This document shows positions 7,836 through 16,100 of a stretch of 20,453 nt of DNA, in pieces. The DNA is from an uncultured Eubacteriales bacterium (GTDB lineage: Bacteria; Bacillota; Clostridia; Christensenellales; Aristaeellaceae): the NCBI GenBank assembly GCA_900548145.1, contig URJB01000042.1, forward strand, positions 1 through 20,453. Reading direction: 5' to 3'. Made by a program: the position numbers and the translations under genes. The notes below the pieces were generated by a model. The model was not told where the DNA came from. It ran no database searches and saw only the letters and a program-made list of their open reading frames with translations. Numbering within the stretch: position 1 is the first letter of the stretch; every line of letters starts with the position of its first letter.

Positions 7836-8888
7836 ATGCAAAAAAACCAAAACGTATTTCTGTTTTATGTGCGCGTGCTGCTGTATTGCCTCGTCGCACT
7901 GCTGATCCGGGCGGCGGCGCTGGCTCCGCTGGCGGCGCTGTTTGTTTTCCCGGCGGATTCCCTCTGGCGGTGGCTGTGGGTGATTTCCCCACTGATGGTG
8001 GTTTTTCTGGTGCTTCCGCTGCGGTTTTCCTTCGCGGACGCGCTGGTGCAGCGGCCCCGCACCCGGGATTTTTCCATCGACCGGGCGCTGAGCCTTCGCC
8101 AGTACGGCGAAAAGCTGGCGGAAAGCCTGCGCCATGCTTTGAGCGTGCTCAAATGGGTCATCCCGCTGGCCGGGCTGGGCGCCTGGGGTTATTATTTGAA
8201 GGAACAGTACACCGTCAAGGGCCTGCTGGACGGTCTGCGGGAGCTGGGCAAGAACGTCTCCGGCACGTGGTACGCGGTGGTGAATTTCTTCCGGGGACTG
8301 TTCGGCCATCTGCCGCTGGAAACGGTGGAGGGCTCCTATATGCAGGGCGTGTATACCGTATTGACGCTGGTGGGGCTGGGGCTGCTGATCCTGCTGTACG
8401 GCGCGGTGCGCAACAGCGCCACCCGCTACATTTGGGCCGTGGCCAACCATGAAGACCGCCCGGTGCGCCGGGAGATCCGCCGCCGCCTGCGGGGCCGCCG
8501 CATGGCGCAGCTGGGCACGGCGCTGTGCAATCTGCTGCTGTGCGTTCCCTTCCTGTGGCTCGCCGCTCTCCAGTTGAAGGATACGTTCCTGGAGCTGTGC
8601 CAGCAGCTGGTGCTGGCCATGTCGTGGAACGGCCGGCCGCAGATCAGCCCCGATGTGGTCAAGACCCTGCTGCCGCTGACGCTGACCTTCTTTTTGACCT
8701 ATATGCCGCTGCTTCCGGCGCGGCGCATCCTGACCGCCGCCTTTGCCGTCCGGGAACCCCGTCACACTGCCCCTCGCAATGGACAGCCGGTGGAGGAAGA
8801 CCCTACCCTGCCCAAGGCCATCGTGCCGGACTGGGTGCGGGCGGAAAATGAGGAAAACGGCGCTTCCGACCGAAGCGCGGACGCGTAA
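7836..8888 (+). CDS. Multi-pass membrane protein of unknown function
   Basis: A 350-residue integral membrane protein I do not recognise. About six hydrophobic segments are visible: near residues 10-35, 42-62, 105-122, 170-190, 226-247 and 273-292. Between segments 2 and 3 lies an Arg-rich stretch, and between 4 and 5 a very basic cytoplasmic loop rich in Arg (around 202-225), which would favour an inside location. The tail (about 305-350) is hydrophilic and acidic. There is no catalytic motif. I chose the ATG at 7836 because it follows AAGGAAGG (about 7816-7824) and sits just before the first membrane segment; the frame is open upstream but crosses the promoter. It is the first gene of a five-gene run, and its TAA is 3 nt before the pseudouridine synthase ATG. 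Confidence 0.8.
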   Translation: MQKNQNVFLFYVRVLLYCLVALLIRAAALAPLAALFVFPADSLWRWLWVISPLMVVFLVLPLRFSFADALVQRPRTRDFSIDRALSLRQYGEKLAESLRHALSVLKWVIPLAGLGAWGYYLKEQYTVKGLLDGLRELGKNVSGTWYAVVNFFRGLFGHLPLETVEGSYMQGVYTVLTLVGLGLLILLYGAVRNSATRYIWAVANHEDRPVRREIRRRLRGRRMAQLGTALCNLLLCVPFLWLAALQLKDTFLELCQQLVLAMSWNGRPQISPDVVKTLLPLTLTFFLTYMPLLPARRILTAAFAVREPRHTAPRNGQPVEEDPTLPKAIVPDWVRAENEENGASDRSADA

Positions 8889-8891
8889 GCC

Positions 8892-9635
8892 ATGCGGCTG
8901 GATCGTTATCTGGCCCAGAGCGGGGAACGAACCCGCAGCGAAGCAGCGCGGCTGCTGCGCTCCGGCGCGGTGCGGGTCAACGGCGAGCCGGTCCGGGACG
9001 GCGGCTTTCATCTGAAGCCCGACGACCGGGTGGAGCTGATGGGACAGGCCGTGGAGGAGAAGCGTTACCAATACCTGATGCTGCACAAGCCCGCCGGGCT
9101 GTTGACCGCCGCTCGGGACAGCCGGGCCCCCACGGTGATGCAGCTGTTGCCCGAAAGCTGCGCCCGGCGCAAGGTGCTGCCCGTGGGGCGGCTGGACAAG
9201 GACACCACGGGGCTGCTGCTTTTTACCAACGACGGCGAGCTGGCTCACCGGCTGCTGAGCCCAAAGCGTCACGTGTGGAAAACCTACGAGGCCACGGTGA
9301 CGGGGCGGCTGACCGCTGCCGATGAAGAGGCCTTCGCCCGAGGTATTACCCTGTCGGACTTCACCGCTCTGCCCGCCCGGATGGAGATCCTCTCTGCCGG
9401 GGAGGACGAAAGCCGCGCCCGCGTGCAGGTGCGGGAGGGCAAGTTTCACCAGATCAAGCGGATGTTCGGGGCACTGGGCCACGAAGTGACGGCCTTGAGC
9501 CGCCTGACCTTCGGTGCGCTTCGGCTGCCTGCGGAGCTGCCGCCGGGGCAGTACCGGGAGCTGACCGAGGAAGAACTGTCCGCCCTGCGGGAAGAAGCGG
9601 GGCTGACCGAGCCGGAAAGGAACGAAGATGCCTGA
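8892..9635 (+). CDS. rsuA: rRNA pseudouridine synthase, RsuA/RluB family
   Basis: A 247-residue enzyme that isomerises a uridine in rRNA to pseudouridine. An N-terminal S4 RNA-binding domain (about 1-50, MRLDRYLAQSGERTR...) is followed by the catalytic domain. The family motif GRLDKDTTG (99-107) carries the catalytic Asp102, and the downstream FHQIKRMF motif is the RsuA/RluB/E/F signature. RsuA itself modifies U516 of 16S rRNA; RluB acts on 23S rRNA, so the exact target is inferred. The gene starts 3 nt after the membrane-protein stop and overlaps the methyltransferase start by 8 nt, so it is part of a tightly packed operon. Confidence 0.9.
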   Translation: MRLDRYLAQSGERTRSEAARLLRSGAVRVNGEPVRDGGFHLKPDDRVELMGQAVEEKRYQYLMLHKPAGLLTAARDSRAPTVMQLLPESCARRKVLPVGRLDKDTTGLLLFTNDGELAHRLLSPKRHVWKTYEATVTGRLTAADEEAFARGITLSDFTALPARMEILSAGEDESRARVQVREGKFHQIKRMFGALGHEVTALSRLTFGALRLPAELPPGQYRELTEEELSALREEAGLTEPERNEDA

Positions 9636-10245
9636 CCATTATTATACCCAAACGCCCACCAGCGCCCACAAGCCGGGGCAGGTGGACTTCCTCTGGCGGG
9701 GGGCGAAGCTCGTCTTTGAAACGGACAGCGGTGTTTTTTCCCGCACGGAGATCGACAAGGGGACGGAGATTTTGCTAAACGCCCTGCCGGAAGAGCTGAC
9801 CGGCAGTCTGCTGGACATGGGCTGCGGCTACGGCGTGATCGGCGTGACGCTGGGCAAGCGCTATCCGGGCCTGTCGGTCGTGATGAGCGACGTAAACGAG
9901 CGGGCGGTGGAATTGAGCCGCCGCAACGCCCAGCGCAACGGCGTACCGGCCCGGGTCATGCAGAGCGACGGCTACGCGGATGTTCCCTTTCAGCGGATGG
10001 ACTGGATCGTGCAGAATCCCCCCATCCGGGCGGGCAAAAGCGTGATCTACGCCATGTTCGCCGAGGGAGCCCGCCGTCTGGAACCAAGTGGCGAGCTGTG
10101 GCTGGTGATCCGCAAGCAGCAGGGTGCGGAGTCCGCCGTCCGCTATCTGAAGACACTGTTTGGCCGGGTGGAGGCCGCGACCAAAAAAGGCGGCTTCTGG
10201 GTGCTGCGCTGCAGACAGCCCGCGGAACGGCCCGACGAGGAATAG
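9628..10245 (+). CDS. Class I SAM methyltransferase, RsmC-like
   Basis: A 205-residue protein related to the C-terminal half of RsmC (16S rRNA m2G1207 methyltransferase) and to the Bacillus YbxB type. The SAM-binding motif I is LDMGCGYGVIG (62-72), the acidic motif II loop is MSDVN (86-90), and the catalytic NPPI motif is at 130-133. That motif is typical of methylation on an exocyclic amino nitrogen, usually of guanine in RNA. The N-terminal part (HYYTQTPTSAHKPGQ) matches YbxB-like proteins. The ATG at 9628 overlaps the previous gene by 8 nt. Neighbouring RsuA supports an rRNA role, but the precise base is not shown by the sequence. Confidence 0.87.
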   Translation: MPDHYYTQTPTSAHKPGQVDFLWRGAKLVFETDSGVFSRTEIDKGTEILLNALPEELTGSLLDMGCGYGVIGVTLGKRYPGLSVVMSDVNERAVELSRRNAQRNGVPARVMQSDGYADVPFQRMDWIVQNPPIRAGKSVIYAMFAEGARRLEPSGELWLVIRKQQGAESAVRYLKTLFGRVEAATKKGGFWVLRCRQPAERPDEE

Positions 10246-10278
10246 TATCCATTAGAAAAACAAAGGAGAAACTGGGAC

Positions 10279-11454
10279 ATGAAGTACGATCATTCTTTTT
10301 TTGACACGCCGGTGGATCGGATGGGAACCAACTGCGAAAAGTGGGACGCGCTGCGCCGCCGGGAGGGGAGCGATCTTCTGCCCATGTGGGTGGCGGATAT
10401 GGACTTCCGCTGCGCAGACGAGATCGTTCAGGCGCTGACCGCCCGGGCGGCTCACCCAGTGTACGGCTACACCGAGCAGAGCGACGCGGCCATCGAGGCC
10501 ATGCTGGGCTTCTTTCAGCGCCGCCACGGCCTGACGGTGACGGCGGAGCAGCAGCTCATGCTGCCCTGCGTGGTCTCGGGAATGCGGGCGTCGGTGCTGG
10601 CCCTGACCGAACCCGGAGACAAGGTGATCGTGCAGTCGCCGGTCTACGGCCCCTTCTACGCCAGCATCCGGGACGGCGGCCGCCAGCTGGCGGACTGCCC
10701 GCTGATCCGTCAGCCGGACGGCGGCTACCGCATGGATCTGGACGCGATTGAGTCCGCCTGCAAGGCCGGGGCCAAGGTGATGCTGCTGTGCAACCCCCAC
10801 AACCCCGTGGGGTACGCGTGGTCGGAGGACGAGCTCCGCGCCCTGTGGAACGTGCTGGAACGCTACGGCGTGTGGCTGGTCTCCGATGAAATTCATGAGG
10901 ACTTTGAGCTGAAAGGCAAGGTCACGCCCTTCCTGCGCATCGTGCAGGATAAAAACGCCCGGCTGCTGTCCATGACCAGCGCCAGCAAGACCTTCAATCT
11001 GGCCGGATTGCAGCAGGCGGTGCTGCTGACCCGCAATCAGGAGCTGAAAAAGCGGGTCGAGGAGCAGATGCACAGCACGGGCGTGACGCAGGGCAATATT
11101 TTCGCCATGACCGCCACGGAGGTGGCCTACGGCCAGTGCGACCCGTGGCTGGACGGAATGCTGGACTACCTGCGGGAGGCGGAGAACCTGCTGCGGCGGG
11201 AACTGAACGCCCGGCTGCCCGAAGCGGTGCTGGCCCCCATGAATGCCACCTATCTGGGCTGGCTGGATCTGCGGGCCTACGGCTTTACCACGGCGCAGCT
11301 GATGGAGCGCACCCACAAGGCGGGCGTTGCCTTCACTCCCGGCACCTTCTTCGGCGGCGAGGCGGGCGAAGGCTTCCTGCGCTTCAACTTCGCCTGCCCC
11401 CACAGCCAGACGCTGGAAGCCGTCAAGCGGCTGGAAAAAGCGCTGAAAGCCTGA
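10279..11454 (+). CDS. patB: PatB/MalY-type PLP-dependent C-S lyase
   Basis: A 391-residue fold-type I PLP enzyme. Family members act as cystathionine beta-lyase or cysteine desulfhydrase, or as aminotransferase-like lyases. The PLP lysine is Lys237 in SASKTFNLAG. NPHNPVG (172-178) and SDEIHED (202-208) hold the phosphate/pyridine contacts Asn172 and Asp203. The N-terminal segment MKYDHSFFDTPVDR, followed by MWVADMDF, is typical of MalY/PatB. The Shine-Dalgarno AAAGGAGA is 9 nt before the ATG. The gene is 33 nt after the methyltransferase stop and 35 nt before the dipeptidase. The likely role is sulfur amino acid turnover; regulatory activity as seen for MalY is possible but not indicated. 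Confidence 0.88.
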   Translation: MKYDHSFFDTPVDRMGTNCEKWDALRRREGSDLLPMWVADMDFRCADEIVQALTARAAHPVYGYTEQSDAAIEAMLGFFQRRHGLTVTAEQQLMLPCVVSGMRASVLALTEPGDKVIVQSPVYGPFYASIRDGGRQLADCPLIRQPDGGYRMDLDAIESACKAGAKVMLLCNPHNPVGYAWSEDELRALWNVLERYGVWLVSDEIHEDFELKGKVTPFLRIVQDKNARLLSMTSASKTFNLAGLQQAVLLTRNQELKKRVEEQMHSTGVTQGNIFAMTATEVAYGQCDPWLDGMLDYLREAENLLRRELNARLPEAVLAPMNATYLGWLDLRAYGFTTAQLMERTHKAGVAFTPGTFFGGEAGEGFLRFNFACPHSQTLEAVKRLEKALKA

Positions 11455-11489
11455 TTTTTGGATCACTGCGGAAACGGAGGAAGATTTTT

Positions 11490-12857
11490 ATGAAGGACCT
11501 GAACCAGATCATTGACCAACTGCAGGACAAAATGAACGAACTGCTGGATCGCTGGCTGCGCATTCCCAGCGTCCGGGCGGAGGAAATCCCCGGCGCGCCT
11601 TTCGGCGAGGAGACCCGCAAAATGCTGACCGTGGCCCTGAACGACGCGAAGGCCATGGGCTTTGACGTGCGGGACTTCGACGGCTATGCCGGCGACGTGC
11701 GCATGGGCCCGGAGGGGCAGGATCCGCTGGGCATTCTGGCCCATCTGGACGTGGTGCCCGCCGGGGACGGCTGGGACACCGATCCCTTTGAGCCGGTGGT
11801 GAAGGACGGCCGCCTGTACGCCCGCGGCTCCGGGGACGACAAGGGCCCCGCCGTGGCGGCGCTGCTGGCCATGCTGGCCGTGAAGGAAGCGGGCACTCCC
11901 CTGAACCGGGAAGTCCGGCTGATCCTGGGCTGCAGCGAGGAAACCTCGTGGGACGACATGGCCTACTACAAGGCCCACTGCGATATGCCCCGCACGGGCT
12001 TTAGCCCCGATGCCAGCTATCCCATCATCAACACCGAAAAGGGAATGCTGCTGGTGAGCCTGCGGTCTCCCTATGAAAAGAACGGGCTGGTGCGCTCCAT
12101 TCGAGTGGGCGAACGGCACAACGTGGTGCCCGGCGAAGCCAGCGCCGAGCTGAACGGCGGCGAAGAACTGGCCGCTAAGGCGCTGGAAGCGGCGAAGAAG
12201 CTGGGCTTCGAGGCGGATGCGGCTGTGAATGGCGATACCGTCCGGCTGCACACGCTGGGCGCGACGGGCCACGCGGCCTACCCCGAAGCGGCGAAGAACG
12301 CGCTGGGCGAGCTGCTGCTGATTTTGAAGGAGCTGGGCGTGACCGGCGGTCTGCGCACGCTGGCGGACACCGTGGGTATGGAATACGACGGCCTGAGCCT
12401 GGGCATCCGCTGTCAGGACGAAACCAGCGGCCCCCTGACCTGCAACCTGGGCATTCTGCATTACGATGAGGAAAACGGACTGTACGCCACGCTGGACATC
12501 CGCTACCCCATCCTGTGCGACCACAAGGCACTGAGCGCCGCCCTGACCGCCGCCGTGTCGGACGGCCTGACCGCCACCATCGACAGCCAGAAGGAGCCCC
12601 ATCATGTGGCCCCCAATTCTAAGCTGATCCAGTGCCTGCTGGACGCTTATCACGAGGTGACGGGTCTGCCCCGGGAGTGCCTGTCCACCGGCGGAGGCAC
12701 CTATGCCAAGTGTCTGGACGAGGGCGTGGCCTTCGGCTGCGTGTTCCCCGGCGAGGAAGAACTGGCCCATCAGGCCAACGAGTACATCACGCTGGACAGC
12801 ATGATGAAGAACGTGCGCATCATCGCCCATGCCATCGAAAAACTGGCGGGCGAATAA
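11490..12857 (+). CDS. pepV: M20 family dipeptidase, PepV-like
   Basis: A 455-residue cytoplasmic zinc dipeptidase, normal length for PepV. Visible metal-site residues are His85 and Asp87 (HLDVVPAGDGW), the bridging Asp116 (GSGDDKGP), catalytic Glu150 with metal-binding Glu151 (SEETSWDD), Asp174 (FSPDASYP) and His427 (AHQANEY). The lid domain contains the ATGHAAYPE segment (258-266), a typical PepV feature. PepV releases amino acids from dipeptides, including beta-Ala-dipeptides in some species. I chose the ATG at 11490 after GGAGGAAG; an upstream extension of the same frame runs through the aminotransferase gene and is not real. It is the last gene of the run and is followed by a strong terminator. 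Confidence 0.92.
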   Translation: MKDLNQIIDQLQDKMNELLDRWLRIPSVRAEEIPGAPFGEETRKMLTVALNDAKAMGFDVRDFDGYAGDVRMGPEGQDPLGILAHLDVVPAGDGWDTDPFEPVVKDGRLYARGSGDDKGPAVAALLAMLAVKEAGTPLNREVRLILGCSEETSWDDMAYYKAHCDMPRTGFSPDASYPIINTEKGMLLVSLRSPYEKNGLVRSIRVGERHNVVPGEASAELNGGEELAAKALEAAKKLGFEADAAVNGDTVRLHTLGATGHAAYPEAAKNALGELLLILKELGVTGGLRTLADTVGMEYDGLSLGIRCQDETSGPLTCNLGILHYDEENGLYATLDIRYPILCDHKALSAALTAAVSDGLTATIDSQKEPHHVAPNSKLIQCLLDAYHEVTGLPRECLSTGGGTYAKCLDEGVAFGCVFPGEEELAHQANEYITLDSMMKNVRIIAHAIEKLAGE

Positions 12858-12873
12858 GAGGACGAGCAGTCAT

Positions 12874-12920
12874 AAAATACAATCTGCCGGTTATTTTTGC
12901 CGGCAGATTGTATTTTTATT
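12874..12920 (+). terminator. Strong intrinsic terminator
   Basis: A perfect 17-bp inverted repeat (12874-12890 with 12900-12916, core AATCTGCCGG) with a 9-nt T-rich loop, followed by TATTTTTTT. It ends the operon that starts upstream of 7836. Confidence 0.92.
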
Positions 12921-12959
12921 TTTTTCGGCAGGATTCCTACGGAAGGGGTGGTACGCAAG

Positions 12960-12988
12960 TTGAATTTCATATATCGATATGGTATAAT
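12960..12988 (+). promoter_or_regulatory. Promoter of the adhesin gene with spacer palindrome
   Basis: -35 TTGAAT (12960-12965), 17-bp spacer, -10 TATAAT (12983-12988) with extended TGG. The spacer contains the palindrome ATATCGATAT (12971-12980). Just downstream, GCTAAGAT occurs twice, 11 bp apart (12993-13000 and 13004-13011), that is one helical turn. Both elements look like protein-binding sites around the transcription start. Confidence 0.75.
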
Positions 12989-13013
12989 TTTTGCTAAGAT
13001 ATCGCTAAGATTT

Positions 13014-13075
13014 TGTCAGGTCTCATCCCTGACAGGCGAGGAGATGTTCAGGTAAGCAAGCGATGAAGCTTGCTT
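13014..13075 (+). promoter_or_regulatory. Structured 5' leader of the adhesin
   Basis: Two hairpins occupy a leader of about 110 nt: TGTCAGG/CCTGACA (13014-13020 with 13028-13034) and AAGCAAGC/GCTTGCTT (13054-13061 with 13068-13075). The ribosome binding site follows at about 13084-13092. I do not recognise a known riboswitch; in particular the conserved cyclic-di-GMP-I core is absent. Confidence 0.5.
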
Positions 13076-13103
13076 TGCAGGTGGAAAGGGAGCGGACGGT
13101 TCC

Positions 13104-16100
13104 ATGGGGAAGAAGCGTAAGTGGCAGAAAAATCTTTTTATGAAGATGATTCTGGCCTTTATTTTTTGCATGGTGATGTTATTCGGCGCGGTGCAGGCGC
13201 TTGCGGACGATGCGGCTCCTGCGACGAATACTGCGACCGTGGAGTGCTATGCGCTGGTCAGTGGCGAATGGAAGCTGGTCACGGTGGAAGAAACCGCCCA
13301 GCAGATGGCCTCCGACAGCATAATGCGCTATTATATCACCGCGGATGAGTTGGAACAGATTTACGGTGAGTTCGGTTTCTCCGCCGCAAGCTACGCCGGG
13401 GAGCGCATCTTCCCCCATACGGACATGAACGATGCCAGCCTGATCTGGGCGGACGCGGCGCCGGTCATCGTGGACGGCCAGTGGCGCATTCCGCTGAGCT
13501 TCCGCAATCGCATTCTGCTGTTCTATCTGCCTGGAAACGTGCCCGGAAGCACCTCGTACTTCACCACATCGGTCAAATCGGACAACGCGGCGATGATTCA
13601 GGATAATAATTTCTACAGCGTGACCGTTTCCGACCCCTCCGGCATTGCGCCGGAGGAAAGCCGCGAATGGTATCAGCGCACGGGCACCGAGGTGAACGTT
13701 TCTCTGCCCCTTTCCGATACGGCCAGCTGGCATACGCTCAATAATCAGCGGCAGCAGGAGGTTACGCCGGATGAGACCCGCGAGGAGGACGGCAGGGTCT
13801 ATTATCATTTTAACGCGATCAGCTATCCTATCAAGTTTACCAACGCCAGCGGGCAAATGGGCTATACAATCCAATACAACGCCAATACCGTGAAGGATTC
13901 CCTGTATACGCTGGGCAGCTTGACCCAAAGTCAGCAGAAGGTGGAGGCAGAAGGCTCTATCCTTGGCGGAGAAAGCTGGCAGGACGTGTGGAAACCCGGC
14001 GATCAGCTCATTCTGCGGGACGTGGACGAGAAAGACGCGCTGGTTTCGATCCCCGGCTCCACCAAAAATAAAAAATACTATTACCGCTTTGCGGGTTGGC
14101 GGGTAGGCACTTCCCCGTTGGTAGTGAATGCCGGGGAAGAACTGGTCCGCAGCGCCATTCTGTGCAACGAGCGCGACGGCGTGGTGAATCTTTATGCTCA
14201 GTGGGTGGCACTGGATAAAAACGAGCGAATCAATTCCGCAAATTTCTACATCAATTTGGCTTGCGAGATCGCCGACAACACCTCCAGCGGTTTCCAGCCC
14301 CAGCCGGAGGAAAAATTTACCCGCTGCATTTATACAGCTCCGGTATTGGGGGCGGATGATCTCCCCATCGTGGCGGGGCAGAAAAAGAATTACGTCCTGC
14401 TTGCTCCGCCGGATTCGGCAGCCACGGCTCACGATACGGACAAAACCATTCGCGCTATGAAAACCACGCCCTACAGCGGTGTGACCATCGGCCATTTTCC
14501 CTCAGACGAGGATGTGCTGGCGCATATCCGGGAAGGCGGCTATACTATTACGCTGGACGGCCAAACGCTCCCGTCGGAAATCATCACGTCGGATCACTTT
14601 ACCGTCCGCTGGTACGTGGTCAAATATGAATCGTCGGACGGCTGGCATGTGGACGGCATTCTGGTGGCGAAGGAGGCCAAACTTCGCGTGACCAAAACCT
14701 TCTCCGGCGATAAGACGGCTGTGGAAGCGGTCAAAAACGGCGGCTATTCCATCCTTGTGACCCACGACCCGGAGCAGGAAAACGGAACCGTTACCGACTT
14801 TGAGCTGTGTCTGCAGCCCGCCGGACAGGAGACCCGGTCGGGGCAGACCGGCTATACGGAATATGACCCCTCCACGGATACATACACGTGGATCCTGAAT
14901 GGGCACCCGCTGCGGGAGTATATCCTGTCGGAAAGGAAGTACCTGCCGGAGGGCGAATGGCACAACATCAACCGTTACCACGTCACCAGCGCCGCCGGTA
15001 CGCCGTCCCGCTGGGAAGCTTACGACGCTGCGGAAAAGGTGAAGGTGGTGGCGGAGTCCTACGCCAACGACCTGCCCACCTCGGCCTACCAGACGGTAGC
15101 GTTCCAGAATATCTATACGCAAAGGCACATTCTGACGCTGTTCAAGATCGACGCGTTCACCCACGCACCCCTGCAGGGCGTGGAATTCACCCTGACCCGG
15201 ACGGACGCAGCCCTGCAGCTGACCCGCAAGCCCGACACCAGCGAATACTGCGGCAACGGGGACTTTACGGAAGTGGTAGCGGATAACCGGGTGACGACCG
15301 ACGCTGACGGCCATGTGTACCTGCATCTGGAAGCGGGCGACTACACCCTGACCGAAGTTTCCCCCGAGGGCTACATCAGCGCTTCTGCCATCTGCTTCAC
15401 AGTAGAGGACGGCGGCGCAGTCAAGGCCCTGACCGATACCAATGGTCAGCCTGTCTCCGACGAATACGCCAGCCTGAGCGATACCTCGCTGATTACCCTT
15501 CGCAATACTTCCGAGCAGCTGTTCACCGTGACGGTAGAGGCGGATTGGGACGCGTCCACGCCTACCGGCCAGCAGGTGCCGGTAGAGGTAGAACTGTGGT
15601 GCGACGGCAGACCGCTGTATGCCGCCACTGGCGAAAGCTACAAGTGTGTGCTGGGGGAAAACGGCGGGACGTATACGTGGCAGGATCTTCCCCTGTACGT
15701 CAACGGCCATGTGGCCGCCTACACCCTGCGGGAAACCAGGATCGGCAGCGTTGCCTACGATGCGTCCATTCAGCCTAACGGCTATAATGACTACCTCGTT
15801 ACCTTCGACGATGCGCTGTACCGCGAGACCGAGAACGACGAATATCAGAAGGACGCCGTCTGGACCGGTTCGGACGGAACGCTCCACTACGCGCGCCACG
15901 CGCTGCTGCGGGTGCATAACAGGCTGAAGCAGGTTCCCGACGAGGAAAAGATTGATATCAACGGCGTGAAGCGCTGGGTCGGCGACGACGAAGCCCAGCG
16001 GCCTGAATCCATCACCGTCTTCCTGTGCGAGGAGGGCAAGGAGGGCTTCATCGCCAGCACGGTCGTGAAGCCCAACGACGAGGGCCTCTGGCTGTATTCC

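Noticed and set aside
7341..9482. 713-codon open frame on the minus strand
   Set aside because: It spans the promoters and two real genes on the other strand and part of the binding-protein gene in another frame; composition is His/Gln/Arg-rich and has no domain.
13014..13080. Cyclic-di-GMP riboswitch upstream of the adhesin
   Set aside because: Such switches often control clostridial adhesins, but the conserved GGGCAAACC and GACGCAAAGCC-type core segments are missing; only generic hairpins are present.
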